In this document: positions 52,232 to 61,061 of the stretch, one piece after another | Numbering within the stretch: position 1 is the stretch's first letter | Layout of the letters: every line of letters begins with the position of its first letter | Source of the DNA: Vibrio sp. YMD68 | GTDB taxonomy: Bacteria > Pseudomonadota > Gammaproteobacteria > Enterobacterales > Vibrionaceae | Direction: 5' to 3' | Assembly: GCF_029958905.1 (NCBI RefSeq) | Contig: NZ_CP124613.1 | Coordinates: 1,272,405 to 1,336,404 of the forward strand | DNA length: 64,000 nt | Position numbers and translations under genes: made by a program | Notes under the pieces: model-generated | The model's database searches: none | Seen by the model: only the letters and a program-made list of their open reading frames with translations | What the model was told of the DNA's origin: nothing

Positions 52232-54181
52232 ATGAGTAAAAATTTTATATCGAAAAACATTCGATGGGTAGGTTCTATTACAGCTGTTATCGCTCTGTTT
52301 ATTTTCACCATTGACGTTTTCCTTTTTCGATTTGACGTGGCATCTACACCCATTGAGCCATTCACCCTAAGCCCGGAAGAACAGTTGGCAGACAGCGCTA
52401 TTGGACGAGAATTGGTGAGTATACGTCCCCTTATTGATGAGTCTCCAGCACTGGCAACAAAAGCAATTCACGCGTTGTTGCTGTCCAATAAAAACCAAAA
52501 TCTAACGACGATCGAGCAAATTTATGTGCATTTGCTGCGCAGAGACATCGCAATATCAGAAGGACAGAAATTAGCCGCTGCTGAATTTAATCAACAGTTA
52601 TCGCACTTAGCCAATCAGCTAAATATCCCATGGCTTCAGGCGCAATTGGAAATTGAACAGGCTGAGAAAGCACTAAAAACTGACCAAATAGAGCAAGGGA
52701 TAGCTCAAATTACTAACGCAATTGATATTGCTGAGTCTAATCATGCCGAGTTTTTGCTGTTAAGAGCCTATAACACGGCTGGCGCTCTTTATAATGCTTC
52801 CAACCAACTCAAATCCTCTCAATTGTATTTTTACAAAGGCATTAAACTAGGCAAAAAATACCCTGCTGATGAATACAATGGCCGATTCTATAACAACCTG
52901 GGACTACTCCATGCTCACCTTGAACAGTGGGAAAAAGCGTTGGAACACCTAAAGCTCGCAGACAACCAATTTAAAGTCAGTGACAACGTGGCAGATGAGC
53001 GATTAATGGTGGTTTTGTTAAATCAGTCCTATGTGTATACCAAACTTGATAAACCCAAAGCGGCCCGCAATGCTTATGAGAAAGCGCGCTCTTACTTACA
53101 CCTTGATTCAAAAAGCTATTATCAAATACTCGTGCTCAAAGCGAAAGCCCGATTGCTGATGGTTGAAAAGAACTACCAGCAAGCTGTCCTAGTCGCAACA
53201 CAGTGTCGTGATTTTACTCAGCCCGTCGTTTACCGAAAGCAAAGCGCTATCTGCGGATTCATATTGGCAAAAAGCCTTATTGGCCTGGAACAATATGATG
53301 ACGCAATGGAACACCTCAATAGAAGCATTGACACTTTTTATCACATTGATCATCAACGTTGGTTAATCCGTACCTACCAGACAAAAGCTGAGATATATGA
53401 ACAGTTAGGAGATACAGCCCAGGCGCTCAGCATTTATAAAGAATATAATGCGAAAGAACGAGCGCAATTTACCAATGAAATTTATGCTCTGGAATTTGCT
53501 TTCGGAACACAAGAAGTACAACAAGAACGAGATTTATTAAACGTACAAAACCAGCTCAGTGAATTACAACTCAACGAAGAAAAACTGCGTTTTAAAATAC
53601 TGTTCATATGGATTGTCATCGCGATTCTCGTTCTCGCCTTTGTGATACGTAGAACCATCGCCATCAAAAACCATAATATTGAATTGCAAAACTACTCTTA
53701 TCTAGACCCTCTGACTGGTGCTAATAATCGCCGCTACTACCAAAAGGAAATTGAATCAGGCTCAGTGCTAAACCGTTCGTCTCAATATCGAGTGGTTTTA
53801 ATCGACCTAGACTGGTTCAAAAACACCAATGATCAATATGGGCACGATGTTGGCGATCAAGTGCTGATCAAAACAGCCAAACGCTTGAAAAAACAGATTC
53901 GATCGGATGAATTACTGATTCGCTGGGGTGGCGAAGAATTTTTGTGCCTATTAAAAGAATCCGATGATATTCATATTCGTGTTGAGTCGTTGCTTAAAGT
54001 TGTCAGTGACTCTCGCTACTCAACCGATGCTGGGGAACTAAAGATTACGGTTTCAGTGGGGGTAAGCCACCCTAATAGTCTCTTTTCATTACGACAAGAT
54101 AGCGCACCTTTTGTCGTGGCCGATAAATGTCTCTATCAGTCTAAGAGAAAGGGGAGAAACCAGGCCTCATTTCCTGTTTAG
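52232..54181 (+). CDS. Diguanylate cyclase with a TPR-type periplasmic domain
   Basis: About 649 residues from the ATG at 52232 (AAAGG upstream). A first membrane helix (about 10-30) leads to a large TPR-like helical domain (about 70-420: NNLGLLHAHLEQWEKALEHLKLAD and similar repeats), then a coiled segment, a second helix (about 472-492, ILFIWIVIAILVLAFVI) and a C-terminal GGDEF domain with IDLDWFKNTNDQYGHDVGD and RWGGEEFLCLL. The active-site motif is GGEEF, competent in other cyclases. The upstream inhibitory site reads RSDE, not RxxD, so product inhibition may be weakened. Expected reaction: two GTP to cyclic di-GMP. Confidence 0.9.
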   Translation: MSKNFISKNIRWVGSITAVIALFIFTIDVFLFRFDVASTPIEPFTLSPEEQLADSAIGRELVSIRPLIDESPALATKAIHALLLSNKNQNLTTIEQIYVHLLRRDIAISEGQKLAAAEFNQQLSHLANQLNIPWLQAQLEIEQAEKALKTDQIEQGIAQITNAIDIAESNHAEFLLLRAYNTAGALYNASNQLKSSQLYFYKGIKLGKKYPADEYNGRFYNNLGLLHAHLEQWEKALEHLKLADNQFKVSDNVADERLMVVLLNQSYVYTKLDKPKAARNAYEKARSYLHLDSKSYYQILVLKAKARLLMVEKNYQQAVLVATQCRDFTQPVVYRKQSAICGFILAKSLIGLEQYDDAMEHLNRSIDTFYHIDHQRWLIRTYQTKAEIYEQLGDTAQALSIYKEYNAKERAQFTNEIYALEFAFGTQEVQQERDLLNVQNQLSELQLNEEKLRFKILFIWIVIAILVLAFVIRRTIAIKNHNIELQNYSYLDPLTGANNRRYYQKEIESGSVLNRSSQYRVVLIDLDWFKNTNDQYGHDVGDQVLIKTAKRLKKQIRSDELLIRWGGEEFLCLLKESDDIHIRVESLLKVVSDSRYSTDAGELKITVSVGVSHPNSLFSLRQDSAPFVVADKCLYQSKRKGRNQASFPV

Positions 54182-54293
54182 TTAAACAAAGCGCTCTTTT
54201 CAAAGTGGCTGATGAAACAAAAGGTAACGTCAAACCTCCTAAACAGCCAACTATGGCCTAAACTAAACAATACCACTACTGTTTGGGAGCTGA

Positions 54294-55451
54294 ATGTTGA
54301 TCGAGTTAGATATTCCCACTCTATCTGTCATTTGTGTATTACTTTCTTTCACATATGCCATTAGTCTTGCGATTGTTCAAAGGCTACAGCCTAATATTCG
54401 CGGTATTAATATTATGGCGCTCGCACTGCTATTATTGGGGACTGGTTTCCTTCTCCTTAGTTTTGGCAATCACACCACGCTATGGCTCTCGAAAGTAGTG
54501 GCTAACTCTATTATTGCTCTGAGTTTTACGCTGATTTTACACGGTGTCTGTCGAATTAGAGGCTACCCTGTTGCAATTGCGAATATTGGCTATAGTTCTT
54601 TTCCAATCGTTATTATTGGGTTGACGTACTTCACTTATTTTTCTGTGTCTACCGAAGCTCGCATCGCTATCATGGCAACGTATACAGGAGCTATAAGCCT
54701 GCTGGCCTTCTATGCGAACTATCGAGGCACGACGGAAGACATTGCGCCATCCAAACATTTACTGTCTGTCGGCTTATTGATCTATGCCTTCTATTCTCTA
54801 TTCCGACTGATTCGATTGCCTTTTGGCCAACGTATTGATGACTTCATGGCCGCAGACTTAGTTCAGCAACTCACCTTTCTCACCATCCTTCTCTTGGTTA
54901 TATTTATTGGCTTCGCGATTACCTGGATGTTGACGGGGCGCTTGGTTGCCACCATTTACGACTCATCGCTCAAAGACGAACTCACGAAACTCTATAACCG
55001 AAGAGCGTTGGAGGATCTAGTCCCTAAAGAAGCGGCTCGAACTCATCGATATAAACACTCGCTATCAATACTTCTTATCGATATAGATCGATTTAAACAG
55101 ATTAACGATGTCTATGGGCATCAAGCTGGCGATAAAGTATTGCGGGACATAGGTAGAATTCTGCAAGTAGAAACTCGCAGTAATGACTTTTCTTTTCGCT
55201 ACGGCGGAGAAGAGTTTCTAGTACTGCTGCCTGAAACCTCTGGGCCAGACGCAAAAATAGTTGCCGAAAAGCTAAAGAACGTGATTGCAAGAACCTCTAT
55301 GCTACCGAGTAATAAAGAGTTTTGCTCCGCAAGTTTTGGGGTTAGCGAATTAAGAGAAGACGAGCACTGGGAATCCGCCATTGAACGGGCAGATAAAGCG
55401 CTCTACAGCGCCAAAAAAACGGGTAGAAACCGTGTTGTGATCAGTGAATGA
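54294..55451 (+). CDS. Membrane diguanylate cyclase with a seven-helix sensor
   Basis: A 385-residue protein with about seven N-terminal membrane helices (residues 8-225) and no large periplasmic domain. The GGDEF domain (about 225-385) shows DELTKLYNRRAL, IDIDRFKQINDVYGHQAGD, and RYGGEEFLVLLPE. The residues five before the active site read RSND, a proper RxxD inhibitory site, so it should be feedback-controlled by c-di-GMP. GGGAG precedes the ATG. It follows the TPR-GGDEF gene by 112 bp on the same strand. Confidence 0.9.
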   Translation: MLIELDIPTLSVICVLLSFTYAISLAIVQRLQPNIRGINIMALALLLLGTGFLLLSFGNHTTLWLSKVVANSIIALSFTLILHGVCRIRGYPVAIANIGYSSFPIVIIGLTYFTYFSVSTEARIAIMATYTGAISLLAFYANYRGTTEDIAPSKHLLSVGLLIYAFYSLFRLIRLPFGQRIDDFMAADLVQQLTFLTILLLVIFIGFAITWMLTGRLVATIYDSSLKDELTKLYNRRALEDLVPKEAARTHRYKHSLSILLIDIDRFKQINDVYGHQAGDKVLRDIGRILQVETRSNDFSFRYGGEEFLVLLPETSGPDAKIVAEKLKNVIARTSMLPSNKEFCSASFGVSELREDEHWESAIERADKALYSAKKTGRNRVVISE

Positions 55452-55470
55452 GCACAGACCGAAGGGCTGA

Positions 55471-55596
55471 TTATAAGCCCAGTTCACTCATTAAACGTTC
55501 GACCCAAGTGATTTCGCCGAATGCAATCAAATCGAACACAGTGAGGAACACAGCGCAAATTATCGCAAGTTTTAAAAGACGGTAAAAAATGAACAT
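55471..55596 (-). CDS. Small single-helix membrane protein, 41 residues
   Basis: ATG at 55596 opens MFIFYRLLKLAIICAVFLTV and the frame ends at 55471. One hydrophobic helix (about residues 5-25) carries two basic residues on its N-terminal flank and an acidic C-terminal part (EITWVERLMSELGL). AGG lies seven bases upstream. It is convergent with the preceding cyclase gene, 19 bp away. Composition is that of a real small membrane protein, but I do not recognise a family. Confidence 0.5.
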   Translation of the reverse strand: MFIFYRLLKLAIICAVFLTVFDLIAFGEITWVERLMSELGL

Positions 55597-55702
55597 GTAA
55601 AACCTAATATAGGGTAGAAAGGAACCAAATTATCCCAAGTTAGCGCATTTATCACAAGATAAAAAAACAACCGCTTAGTCAACTGAGCACCACATATTTA
55701 CG

Positions 55703-55802
55703 TTTCAAACCCTATTTATATTTGAAACCCTATTTATATTTGAAACCCTATTTATATTTGAAACCCTATTTATATTTGAAACCCTATTTATATTTGAAAC
55801 CT
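55703..55802. repeat. 18-bp tandem repeat, about 5.6 copies
   Basis: TTTGAAACCCTATTTATA is repeated from 55721 in perfect copies (55721, 55739, 55757, 55775), with a one-mismatch copy at 55703 and a partial copy at 55793. The stop codon of the HAD gene (55788-55790) lies inside the array, so the last codons of that gene come from a repeat unit. Confidence 0.95.
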
Positions 55803-56381
55803 AAGCAATGGCAACAGTTGCTCAAGATCCCTAATGACCACATCGGCTTCTTCCTGGTATGGGCTGTTCCCTTCCCTATCAAAAAGGCAACTCAGCATAT
55901 TGGCGTTCTTCGCCGTATCCAAGTCAAACTTGTAGTCCCCCACATAAATCAGATCCCTCGTTGATAACCCGAGTTTATCCGCAATAATAAACAATCCCTC
56001 AGGGCTAGGTTTGGGCTCACAGTCTTCCCGGGTGAGTAGCAAATCTATCGGCAAACCTAAATTGTCTAGCATCATTTGACTGGCTTGTTGAATGTTGCGA
56101 GTCAATATCGCTGTTGGGTAGCCCAAACGGTGTAACGCATTGATAAGCTCTAGTGCTCCAGGCATCAAATCGGCAGTGTGGGCGGCTGAGATTTCAAAAT
56201 CTGACACAATTTCATGGGCTAATTTTTGTTCTTTCTCACAGGTCATTTGTTCAATGTATTCAAGAATGGGCTCTCCTTGTGGAAACCCTAACTGCTGCCT
56301 CAGCTGGTCAAAATCCAGTCTAGAATCGACGAGCGTGCCATCGAGATCAAAAATAACCGCTTTGATATGAGAAAGGTTCAA
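55788..56381 (-). CDS. HAD-superfamily phosphatase (Gph-like)
   Basis: About 197 residues. Translation likely starts at TTG 56381 (NLSHIKAVIFDLDG follows), because GGAG is six bases upstream; a GTG 12 codons earlier has no binding site. HAD motifs: IFDLDGTLVDSR (motif I), the AILTRN segment with motif II Thr, KPSPEGL (motif III Lys) and YVGDYKFDLDTAKNA (motif IV). This layout fits phosphoglycolate phosphatase-like enzymes; the substrate is open. The C-terminus is encoded within the 18-bp repeat array. Confidence 0.88.
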   Translation of the reverse strand: MNLSHIKAVIFDLDGTLVDSRLDFDQLRQQLGFPQGEPILEYIEQMTCEKEQKLAHEIVSDFEISAAHTADLMPGALELINALHRLGYPTAILTRNIQQASQMMLDNLGLPIDLLLTREDCEPKPSPEGLFIIADKLGLSTRDLIYVGDYKFDLDTAKNANMLSCLFDREGNSPYQEEADVVIRDLEQLLPLLRFQI

Positions 56382-56510
56382 AAGTAACTCCAAAGATAGA
56401 TAATAATGCCTGTCCACAGTACCGAGTATTTTTTAAACAATCTAGTCTGGTTCTGTGATTCATTATTTCTATTCGAACTAGGATAAGTCGTGATCCAATC
56501 CATCAATGGC

Positions 56511-56539
56511 AAAAAAGCGAGTTACACACTCGCTTTTTT
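56511..56539. terminator. Bidirectional terminator between parvulin and HAD genes
   Basis: Arms GCGAGT/ACTCGC, extended by six A and six T residues, with a 5-base loop. It follows the stop of the parvulin gene on the minus strand and would also end plus-strand transcripts. Confidence 0.8.
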
Positions 56540-56572
56540 ACATTCATTTTTTGCACGTTGAATACTGGATAA

Positions 56573-56851
56573 TCAAGTACGATACAGTACTTTCACAACA
56601 TGCCAGCCAAATTTGGTCTTCACTAGATGAGGGACTAAGGTTTCACCGCTAAAGCATACTTTATCAAACTGTGGCACCATCTGACCCTTACGAAACTCGC
56701 CCAAATCTCCACCTTTCTTACCTGAAGGACAGCTTGAGTATTTTTTCGCTAACGTTTGGAATTTAGCCCCTTTTTTCAGTTGCTTAATGATGTCTTCTGC
56801 TTGCTCTTTATGCTTCACTAAAATATGAAGTGCTGCTGCGGTGCTTGCCAT
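56573..56851 (-). CDS. ppiC: Parvulin-type peptidyl-prolyl isomerase PpiC
   Basis: A 92-residue stand-alone rotamase (E. coli PpiC has 93). Conserved segments: [49 protein letters not shown] and [14 protein letters not shown], with the catalytic His, Cys and Phe/His positions of parvulins. It catalyses cis-trans isomerisation of prolyl bonds in the cytoplasm. It is a single gene with its own terminator. Confidence 0.95.
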   Translation of the reverse strand: MASTAAALHILVKHKEQAEDIIKQLKKGAKFQTLAKKYSSCPSGKKGGDLGEFRKGQMVPQFDKVCFSGETLVPHLVKTKFGWHVVKVLYRT

Positions 56852-57047
56852 GTTTGCTCTCTGCTGTGTAGACCGTATCCCGTGTAGGCAGCAATTCTAC
56901 CCTAACATATCGAGATGTTCATCCTGCGAATTTACCGAACCAGATCAATAAACATTCTACTGCGACTATTTAGTGTATGAGTTTGCATTGCTCCGTATCC
57001 AAAATGAGTTACTATTATGAGTAGTCGGTTTATATTCGAGACACGTC

Positions 57048-57965
57048 ATGGCAAAGACCCCAAGTAAAGCAAATCAATCTCAAGGTATGCTCATGTTTAC
57101 CCTAAATGCGCAAAAACAGCTGTTTGCCATTGGGACTCTAAAGGTGCGGGAGATCGTTCCTTTTATGCCAACCACCCAAATTCCCTATTCCCACCACCAT
57201 GTTGTGGGTACGGTTACCATTCGCGATTTAACAGTGCCTGTTATTGATATGGCAGCCGCGATTGGATTTCGCCCAATTCAGCCCGAAGAATACGATAGCT
57301 GCTATTTGATCGTGACTGATTGCCTACGCACCATTGTAGGTTTCATGGTTCGTTCGATTGAAAAAATCATTGAGTGTGACTGGAGAAATATTGAATCTTC
57401 GCCTTCAACTGCAGGTAAAGATGTTTTTGTGACGGGCATTACACGTCACAAGGATCAAATAGTACAAATGTTGGATGTGGAGTTATTGCTTTCAAAAATT
57501 TATCCTCAGTACGAATCTGCAAATATTCCGATGCTGACTGACATAGAAAGAGAGCGTCTGAAAGCGTTGAATATTTTACTCGTTGATGACTCTTCGATCG
57601 CCCGAAAACAGCTTTCTGATGCTCTTGACAGAATCAATATACCCTATCAAATCTGTAAAAATGGCCTAGATGCGCTAGAACTCATGAAAGCTCAATCCTC
57701 AACGGACAAAGCAATAGATCTGCTCGTCAGTGATATCGAAATGCCAGGTCTTGATGGCTATGAGTTAGCATTTGAAGTGCAAAATTCTGCGGATCTCGAT
57801 AACGCCTATTGTATCTTGCACACCTCTTTATCGAGCGAGATTTGTATTGATCGGGCTCATCAAGTCGGTGCTCATGAAGCGCTAGAAAAGTTTAATGCCG
57901 GTGAATTGATTCAAGCCATGCTCAAAGGGGCCAAAGCCATCGAAGAAAGTAAACAGCCCGTATGA
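57048..57965 (+). CDS. cheV: Chemotaxis protein CheV
   Basis: A 305-residue fusion of a CheW-like scaffold (about 12-160) and a receiver domain (about 178-300). CheW part: FTLNAQKQLFAIGTLKVREIVPFMPTTQIPYSHHHVVGTVTIRDLTVPVIDMA. Receiver: ILLVDDSSIARKQL and LLVSDIEMPGLDGYEL, with the phospho-acceptor Asp in SDIEMP. CheV couples chemoreceptors to CheA and is adjusted by phosphorylation. Vibrios carry several cheV copies; this one has no other chemotaxis gene beside it. Confidence 0.93.
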   Translation: MAKTPSKANQSQGMLMFTLNAQKQLFAIGTLKVREIVPFMPTTQIPYSHHHVVGTVTIRDLTVPVIDMAAAIGFRPIQPEEYDSCYLIVTDCLRTIVGFMVRSIEKIIECDWRNIESSPSTAGKDVFVTGITRHKDQIVQMLDVELLLSKIYPQYESANIPMLTDIERERLKALNILLVDDSSIARKQLSDALDRINIPYQICKNGLDALELMKAQSSTDKAIDLLVSDIEMPGLDGYELAFEVQNSADLDNAYCILHTSLSSEICIDRAHQVGAHEALEKFNAGELIQAMLKGAKAIEESKQPV

Positions 57966-58178
57966 TGCGGTTGGTTTTGGTCGATTCGCTTTAACAACAG
58001 GTCTGTTGGCTTTAATAAGATGGCCAAAGGTGCGGATCCATTCATTAAGTTGTATTCGCTCAGGTGTATTAGGCTCTGTATCTGAATTTTTCGCACTGAG
58101 CTGCCCTTTACTGAGCGACCCTTTCTTGTTCTTAATCTATCCGATGGTTAAAGCTCCCTGACTGGCTAAGTCCATGCA

Positions 58179-58667
58179 CTAGGCAGATTCAAATTGCGTC
58201 AGCCAGGTGGTCAATAATTGATTCAATTGTTTCTTCTGTGAATCTGATAAAGACTCGACCAAATTACTTTGCACTGCGACATGCTCCATCATCATTTCAT
58301 CAATTAAAACCAAGCCGTCGTTAGTGAGCTTAACATGAACGCTGCGACGATCTTCCTGGCTATGAGAGCGTTCAATAAGACCTTTCTTTTCTAACTTATC
58401 CAGTCGATTGGTCATAGCCCCAGAAGTGAGCATCATTGAATTGATTAAATCTGATGGCGTTAAGCTAAACGGTTTTCCGCTGCGCCTTAATGTGGCAAGC
58501 ACATCAAACTCGCCCAACTTCAAATCATACCGCTTATGGGTGTCTGCTATCTGAGTTTCCAAATGCTTAGAAATTCGCAACAAACGACCCAACATCGCCA
58601 TTGGTTCAGTGTCGAGTTCCGGTTTTTCTATTGCCCATTGCTCTATAACTCGTTCAATTTCATCCAT
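58179..58667 (-). CDS. MarR family regulator
   Basis: About 162 residues from the ATG at 58667, with GGAG about eleven bases upstream; earlier in-frame codons would run into the palindrome at 58711-58728. MarR core: KRYDLKLGEFDVLATLRRSGKPFSLTPSDLINSMMLTSGAMTNRLDKLEKKGLIERSHSQEDRRSVHVKLT, which includes recognition helix and wing. It is divergent from an EamA exporter, and two near-identical 18-bp palindromes lie between them, the likely operators for both genes. Confidence 0.9.
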   Translation of the reverse strand: MDEIERVIEQWAIEKPELDTEPMAMLGRLLRISKHLETQIADTHKRYDLKLGEFDVLATLRRSGKPFSLTPSDLINSMMLTSGAMTNRLDKLEKKGLIERSHSQEDRRSVHVKLTNDGLVLIDEMMMEHVAVQSNLVESLSDSQKKQLNQLLTTWLTQFESA

Positions 58668-58710
58668 ATTCCACTGCTTCTCCACATTCTGCATATAGGT
58701 GAACGCGAAG

Positions 58711-58728
58711 TATCTTAACATAAAGATA
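58711..58728. promoter_or_regulatory. MarR-type operator 1
   Basis: TATCTTAACATAAAGATA is an 18-bp near-palindrome, 44 bp upstream of the chosen MarR start. A close copy lies 58 bp away. Confidence 0.7.
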
Positions 58729-58768
58729 CTTTACAACGCTGAATTTTCAGCGTACATTGACTTTAAAC

Positions 58769-58786
58769 TATCTTAACGTAAAGATA
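58769..58786. promoter_or_regulatory. MarR-type operator 2
   Basis: TATCTTAACGTAAAGATA differs from operator 1 at one position and ends 8 bp before the EamA start codon, where it covers the ribosome-binding region, as expected for repression. Confidence 0.7.
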
Positions 58787-58794
58787 AATACGCC

Positions 58795-59691
58795 ATGAAC
58801 ATACTATTCGCTATGATCCCCGCCTTCTTTTGGGGAACAACCTATGCTGTGACTCAGTATACCCTCCCAGACTGGCCTCCATTACTGCTTGGTGCTCTTC
58901 GCGCCTTGCCAGCGGGTTTATTGCTATGGTTAATCAAGCCCACTTTGCCTCAAAAAGGCGATTGGAGCGTACTATTTCGCTTGGGTCTAATTAATATCGC
59001 GACCTTCTTCGGTTTGATCTTTGTAATGGCATTAACATTACCGGCGGCGATATCAGGGGTGGGCATGGTTTCTGTTCCAATATTCGCCATGGTTTATCAC
59101 TGGTTGATGGATAAAAAGACACCCAATTTAACGCAAGTAGTATCAGGGACACTGCTCGTTATACTCGCATGGTTACTCTTTGACCCAAGCTCCATTAGCT
59201 TAAATCCGATAGGTTTAGGGGCCATGTTCGCAGCCATCATGTGTATTGTCGTTGGCAGCAGCATCACCAAGTCACTTGGGAATACAATGGATTGGTGGAG
59301 CGTATTGACCTGGCAACTGTTGATAGGTGGCGCCATTTTAGCCTTCGTTTCTATTGGGCAACTTTTTGTTCAACCTACCCCTTACATTGAGGTATACCAG
59401 AACTTTAATACTAAAAATCTGATCGGACTCATTTGGGTGTTTGGTCTTAATACGGCACTTGGATACAGCCTGTATGTTTGGTTGTTACAGCGGATGTCAG
59501 TCGTGGATTTTAGCTTTGGCGGCATCGCAAACCCAATTGCTGGAATCGTTAGTGGTTTTGTTTTAATCGGAGATTCCTTTACGCCACATCAATACGCATT
59601 GATGCTGGGTATGATTGTGACATCACTATTACCGCAGATTATTATTGCTCTCAGGGCATTTAAGTCGCCGATATCTGTAAATCTTCGATAG
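58795..59691 (+). CDS. EamA/DMT family exporter
   Basis: A 298-residue drug/metabolite transporter with ten hydrophobic segments in two EamA halves. Segments include FFWGTTYAVTQYTLPDWPPLLLGALRALPAGLLLWL, LPAAISGVGMVSVPIFAMVYHWLMD and the second-half GLNTALGYSLYVWLLQRMSVVDFSFGGIANPIAGIVSGFVLIGD. Substrates of this family include amino acids and small toxic metabolites. The divergent MarR regulator and operators suggest induction by its substrate. The stop codon lies inside the terminator hairpin. Confidence 0.9.
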   Translation: MNILFAMIPAFFWGTTYAVTQYTLPDWPPLLLGALRALPAGLLLWLIKPTLPQKGDWSVLFRLGLINIATFFGLIFVMALTLPAAISGVGMVSVPIFAMVYHWLMDKKTPNLTQVVSGTLLVILAWLLFDPSSISLNPIGLGAMFAAIMCIVVGSSITKSLGNTMDWWSVLTWQLLIGGAILAFVSIGQLFVQPTPYIEVYQNFNTKNLIGLIWVFGLNTALGYSLYVWLLQRMSVVDFSFGGIANPIAGIVSGFVLIGDSFTPHQYALMLGMIVTSLLPQIIIALRAFKSPISVNLR

Positions 59692-59728
59692 CTATTCGTT
59701 TTTCGCTCTTTTTAGCTATCATTTTTTT
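59687..59728 (+). terminator. Terminator of the EamA gene
   Basis: Arms GATAGCTA/TAGCTATC with an 18-base loop, then a run of seven T residues. The stop codon (59689-59691) is within the first arm. Confidence 0.65.
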
Positions 59729-59802
59729 AAAAATATGCGGATAATTCCGAAGCAGAATTAAAATTAATCAGCTAATCTTAGCTTTATAAGTATTTGTTAG
59801 TT

Positions 59803-60837
59803 ATGGCAGCAAAAATAGAAATGACGAGCGACGACTTCAAGAAATCGACAGCCAACCTTAAAAAAGCCGTACCATTGATGATGAAAAATCATGTTGCTGC
59901 AACGCCTGCGAACTACGCAGTCTGGTATACGTATGTCGACGAGAGCAACCCGGAACTGAATCAAGAACTCGACATGGTGGTGGAGAATTTTGGCGTGTGC
60001 CCACCAGCTGTAGGGAAAGAACTGTACAATAATCACCTAGCAGACCAAGCTGAAACTGATTTGACCTGCCTCAGAGAGAATATTGAGGTGTTAGTCAACG
60101 AGGTTTCAAGCTCAATGACGGATACCCTTTCAGATACGTCTTCTTTCTCAGAGTTCATTGATAAAAGCTTCACCGATCTAAGCCGAGTAGAAAAAGAGGG
60201 ATTATCGATAGATGAAGTGATGGGGGTTATCCGCCAACTCATTTCAGAGTCTCGCCAAATTCAAACCTCTACTGATTTTCTTAACGGGCAACTGACCAAC
60301 GCAACCAAAGAAATATCCAGGCTAAAAACGCAACTTGCTGATGTTCAAAAAGACGCTTTATTCGACGGTTTGTCAGGCCTTTATAACCGAAGAGCATTAG
60401 ATGCCGATTTGTTTGCTTTGTGCCGCGCTGAACAACCGATGTCTCTCATATTGTTAGATATCGATCACTTCAAAAGTTTTAACGATAACTACGGACATCT
60501 GTTCGGAGATACCGTCATTAAAGCACTGGCTAAACGTTTACAATCGAGTTGCCGGGAAGGGATTACCGCTTATCGCTTTGGTGGAGAAGAATTTGCACTC
60601 ATTGTGCCAAATAAATCCATTAGAATTGCAAGGCAATTTGCAGAGACACTTCGACGTGCCATAGAAAAGCTGTCTATTAAAGATCGCCGCTCTGGTAAGC
60701 AAATAGCCAATATTACCGCGTCGTTCGGTGTGACTGAATTTGAGAAAGGCGATACTATCGATAAAGTGATCGATAGAGCAGATGCATTGCTCTACGAAGC
60801 GAAACAACTGGGTCGAAATAGAGTTATGCCGTTGTAA
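59803..60837 (+). CDS. Soluble diguanylate cyclase (GGDEF domain)
   Basis: About 344 residues from the ATG at 59803. The N-terminal domain (about 1-170) is helical: SDDFKKSTANLKKAVPLMMKNHVAATPANYAVWYTYV. This opening is shared with a group of GGDEF proteins in vibrios and pseudomonads. The C-terminal GGDEF domain has DGLSGLYNRRALDADL, ILLDIDHFKSFNDNYGHLFGD and RFGGEEFALIVP. The inhibitory site is not RxxD (REGI), so product control may be missing. No membrane helix is present. It ends before a bidirectional terminator. Confidence 0.9.
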   Translation: MAAKIEMTSDDFKKSTANLKKAVPLMMKNHVAATPANYAVWYTYVDESNPELNQELDMVVENFGVCPPAVGKELYNNHLADQAETDLTCLRENIEVLVNEVSSSMTDTLSDTSSFSEFIDKSFTDLSRVEKEGLSIDEVMGVIRQLISESRQIQTSTDFLNGQLTNATKEISRLKTQLADVQKDALFDGLSGLYNRRALDADLFALCRAEQPMSLILLDIDHFKSFNDNYGHLFGDTVIKALAKRLQSSCREGITAYRFGGEEFALIVPNKSIRIARQFAETLRRAIEKLSIKDRRSGKQIANITASFGVTEFEKGDTIDKVIDRADALLYEAKQLGRNRVMPL

Positions 60838-60906
60838 TCGATAATCTTCTAATCGGTTTTATCCCACTCGCCCACATCCTAAATCACACACCAGATTATA
60901 AAACGT

Positions 60907-60938
60907 AAAAAGCCCAATACATTGATATTGGGCTTTTT
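60907..60938. terminator. Bidirectional terminator after the soluble cyclase gene
   Basis: Arms GCCCAATA/TATTGGGC with AAAAA and TTTTT flanks and a 6-base loop between convergent genes. Confidence 0.85.
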
Positions 60939-61061
60939 GTAAATGGCGGGCTTTTGTGTCAATACTGGGCGCTGTGTAAACGATGACCCGCTCTAAAATC
61001 GTGTTTACATACTATGAAGGCTTACAGTAAAGGCTAATCGTGAAGACGAATAGTTCCGAAG

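Noticed and set aside
55722..55964. Open frame encoding repeated KPYLYL hexapeptides
   Set aside because: It is an artefact of the 18-bp array read on the plus strand and then runs antisense through the HAD gene.
57911..58096. 61-codon minus-strand frame after cheV
   Set aside because: It overlaps the end of cheV antisense and has no binding site or family.
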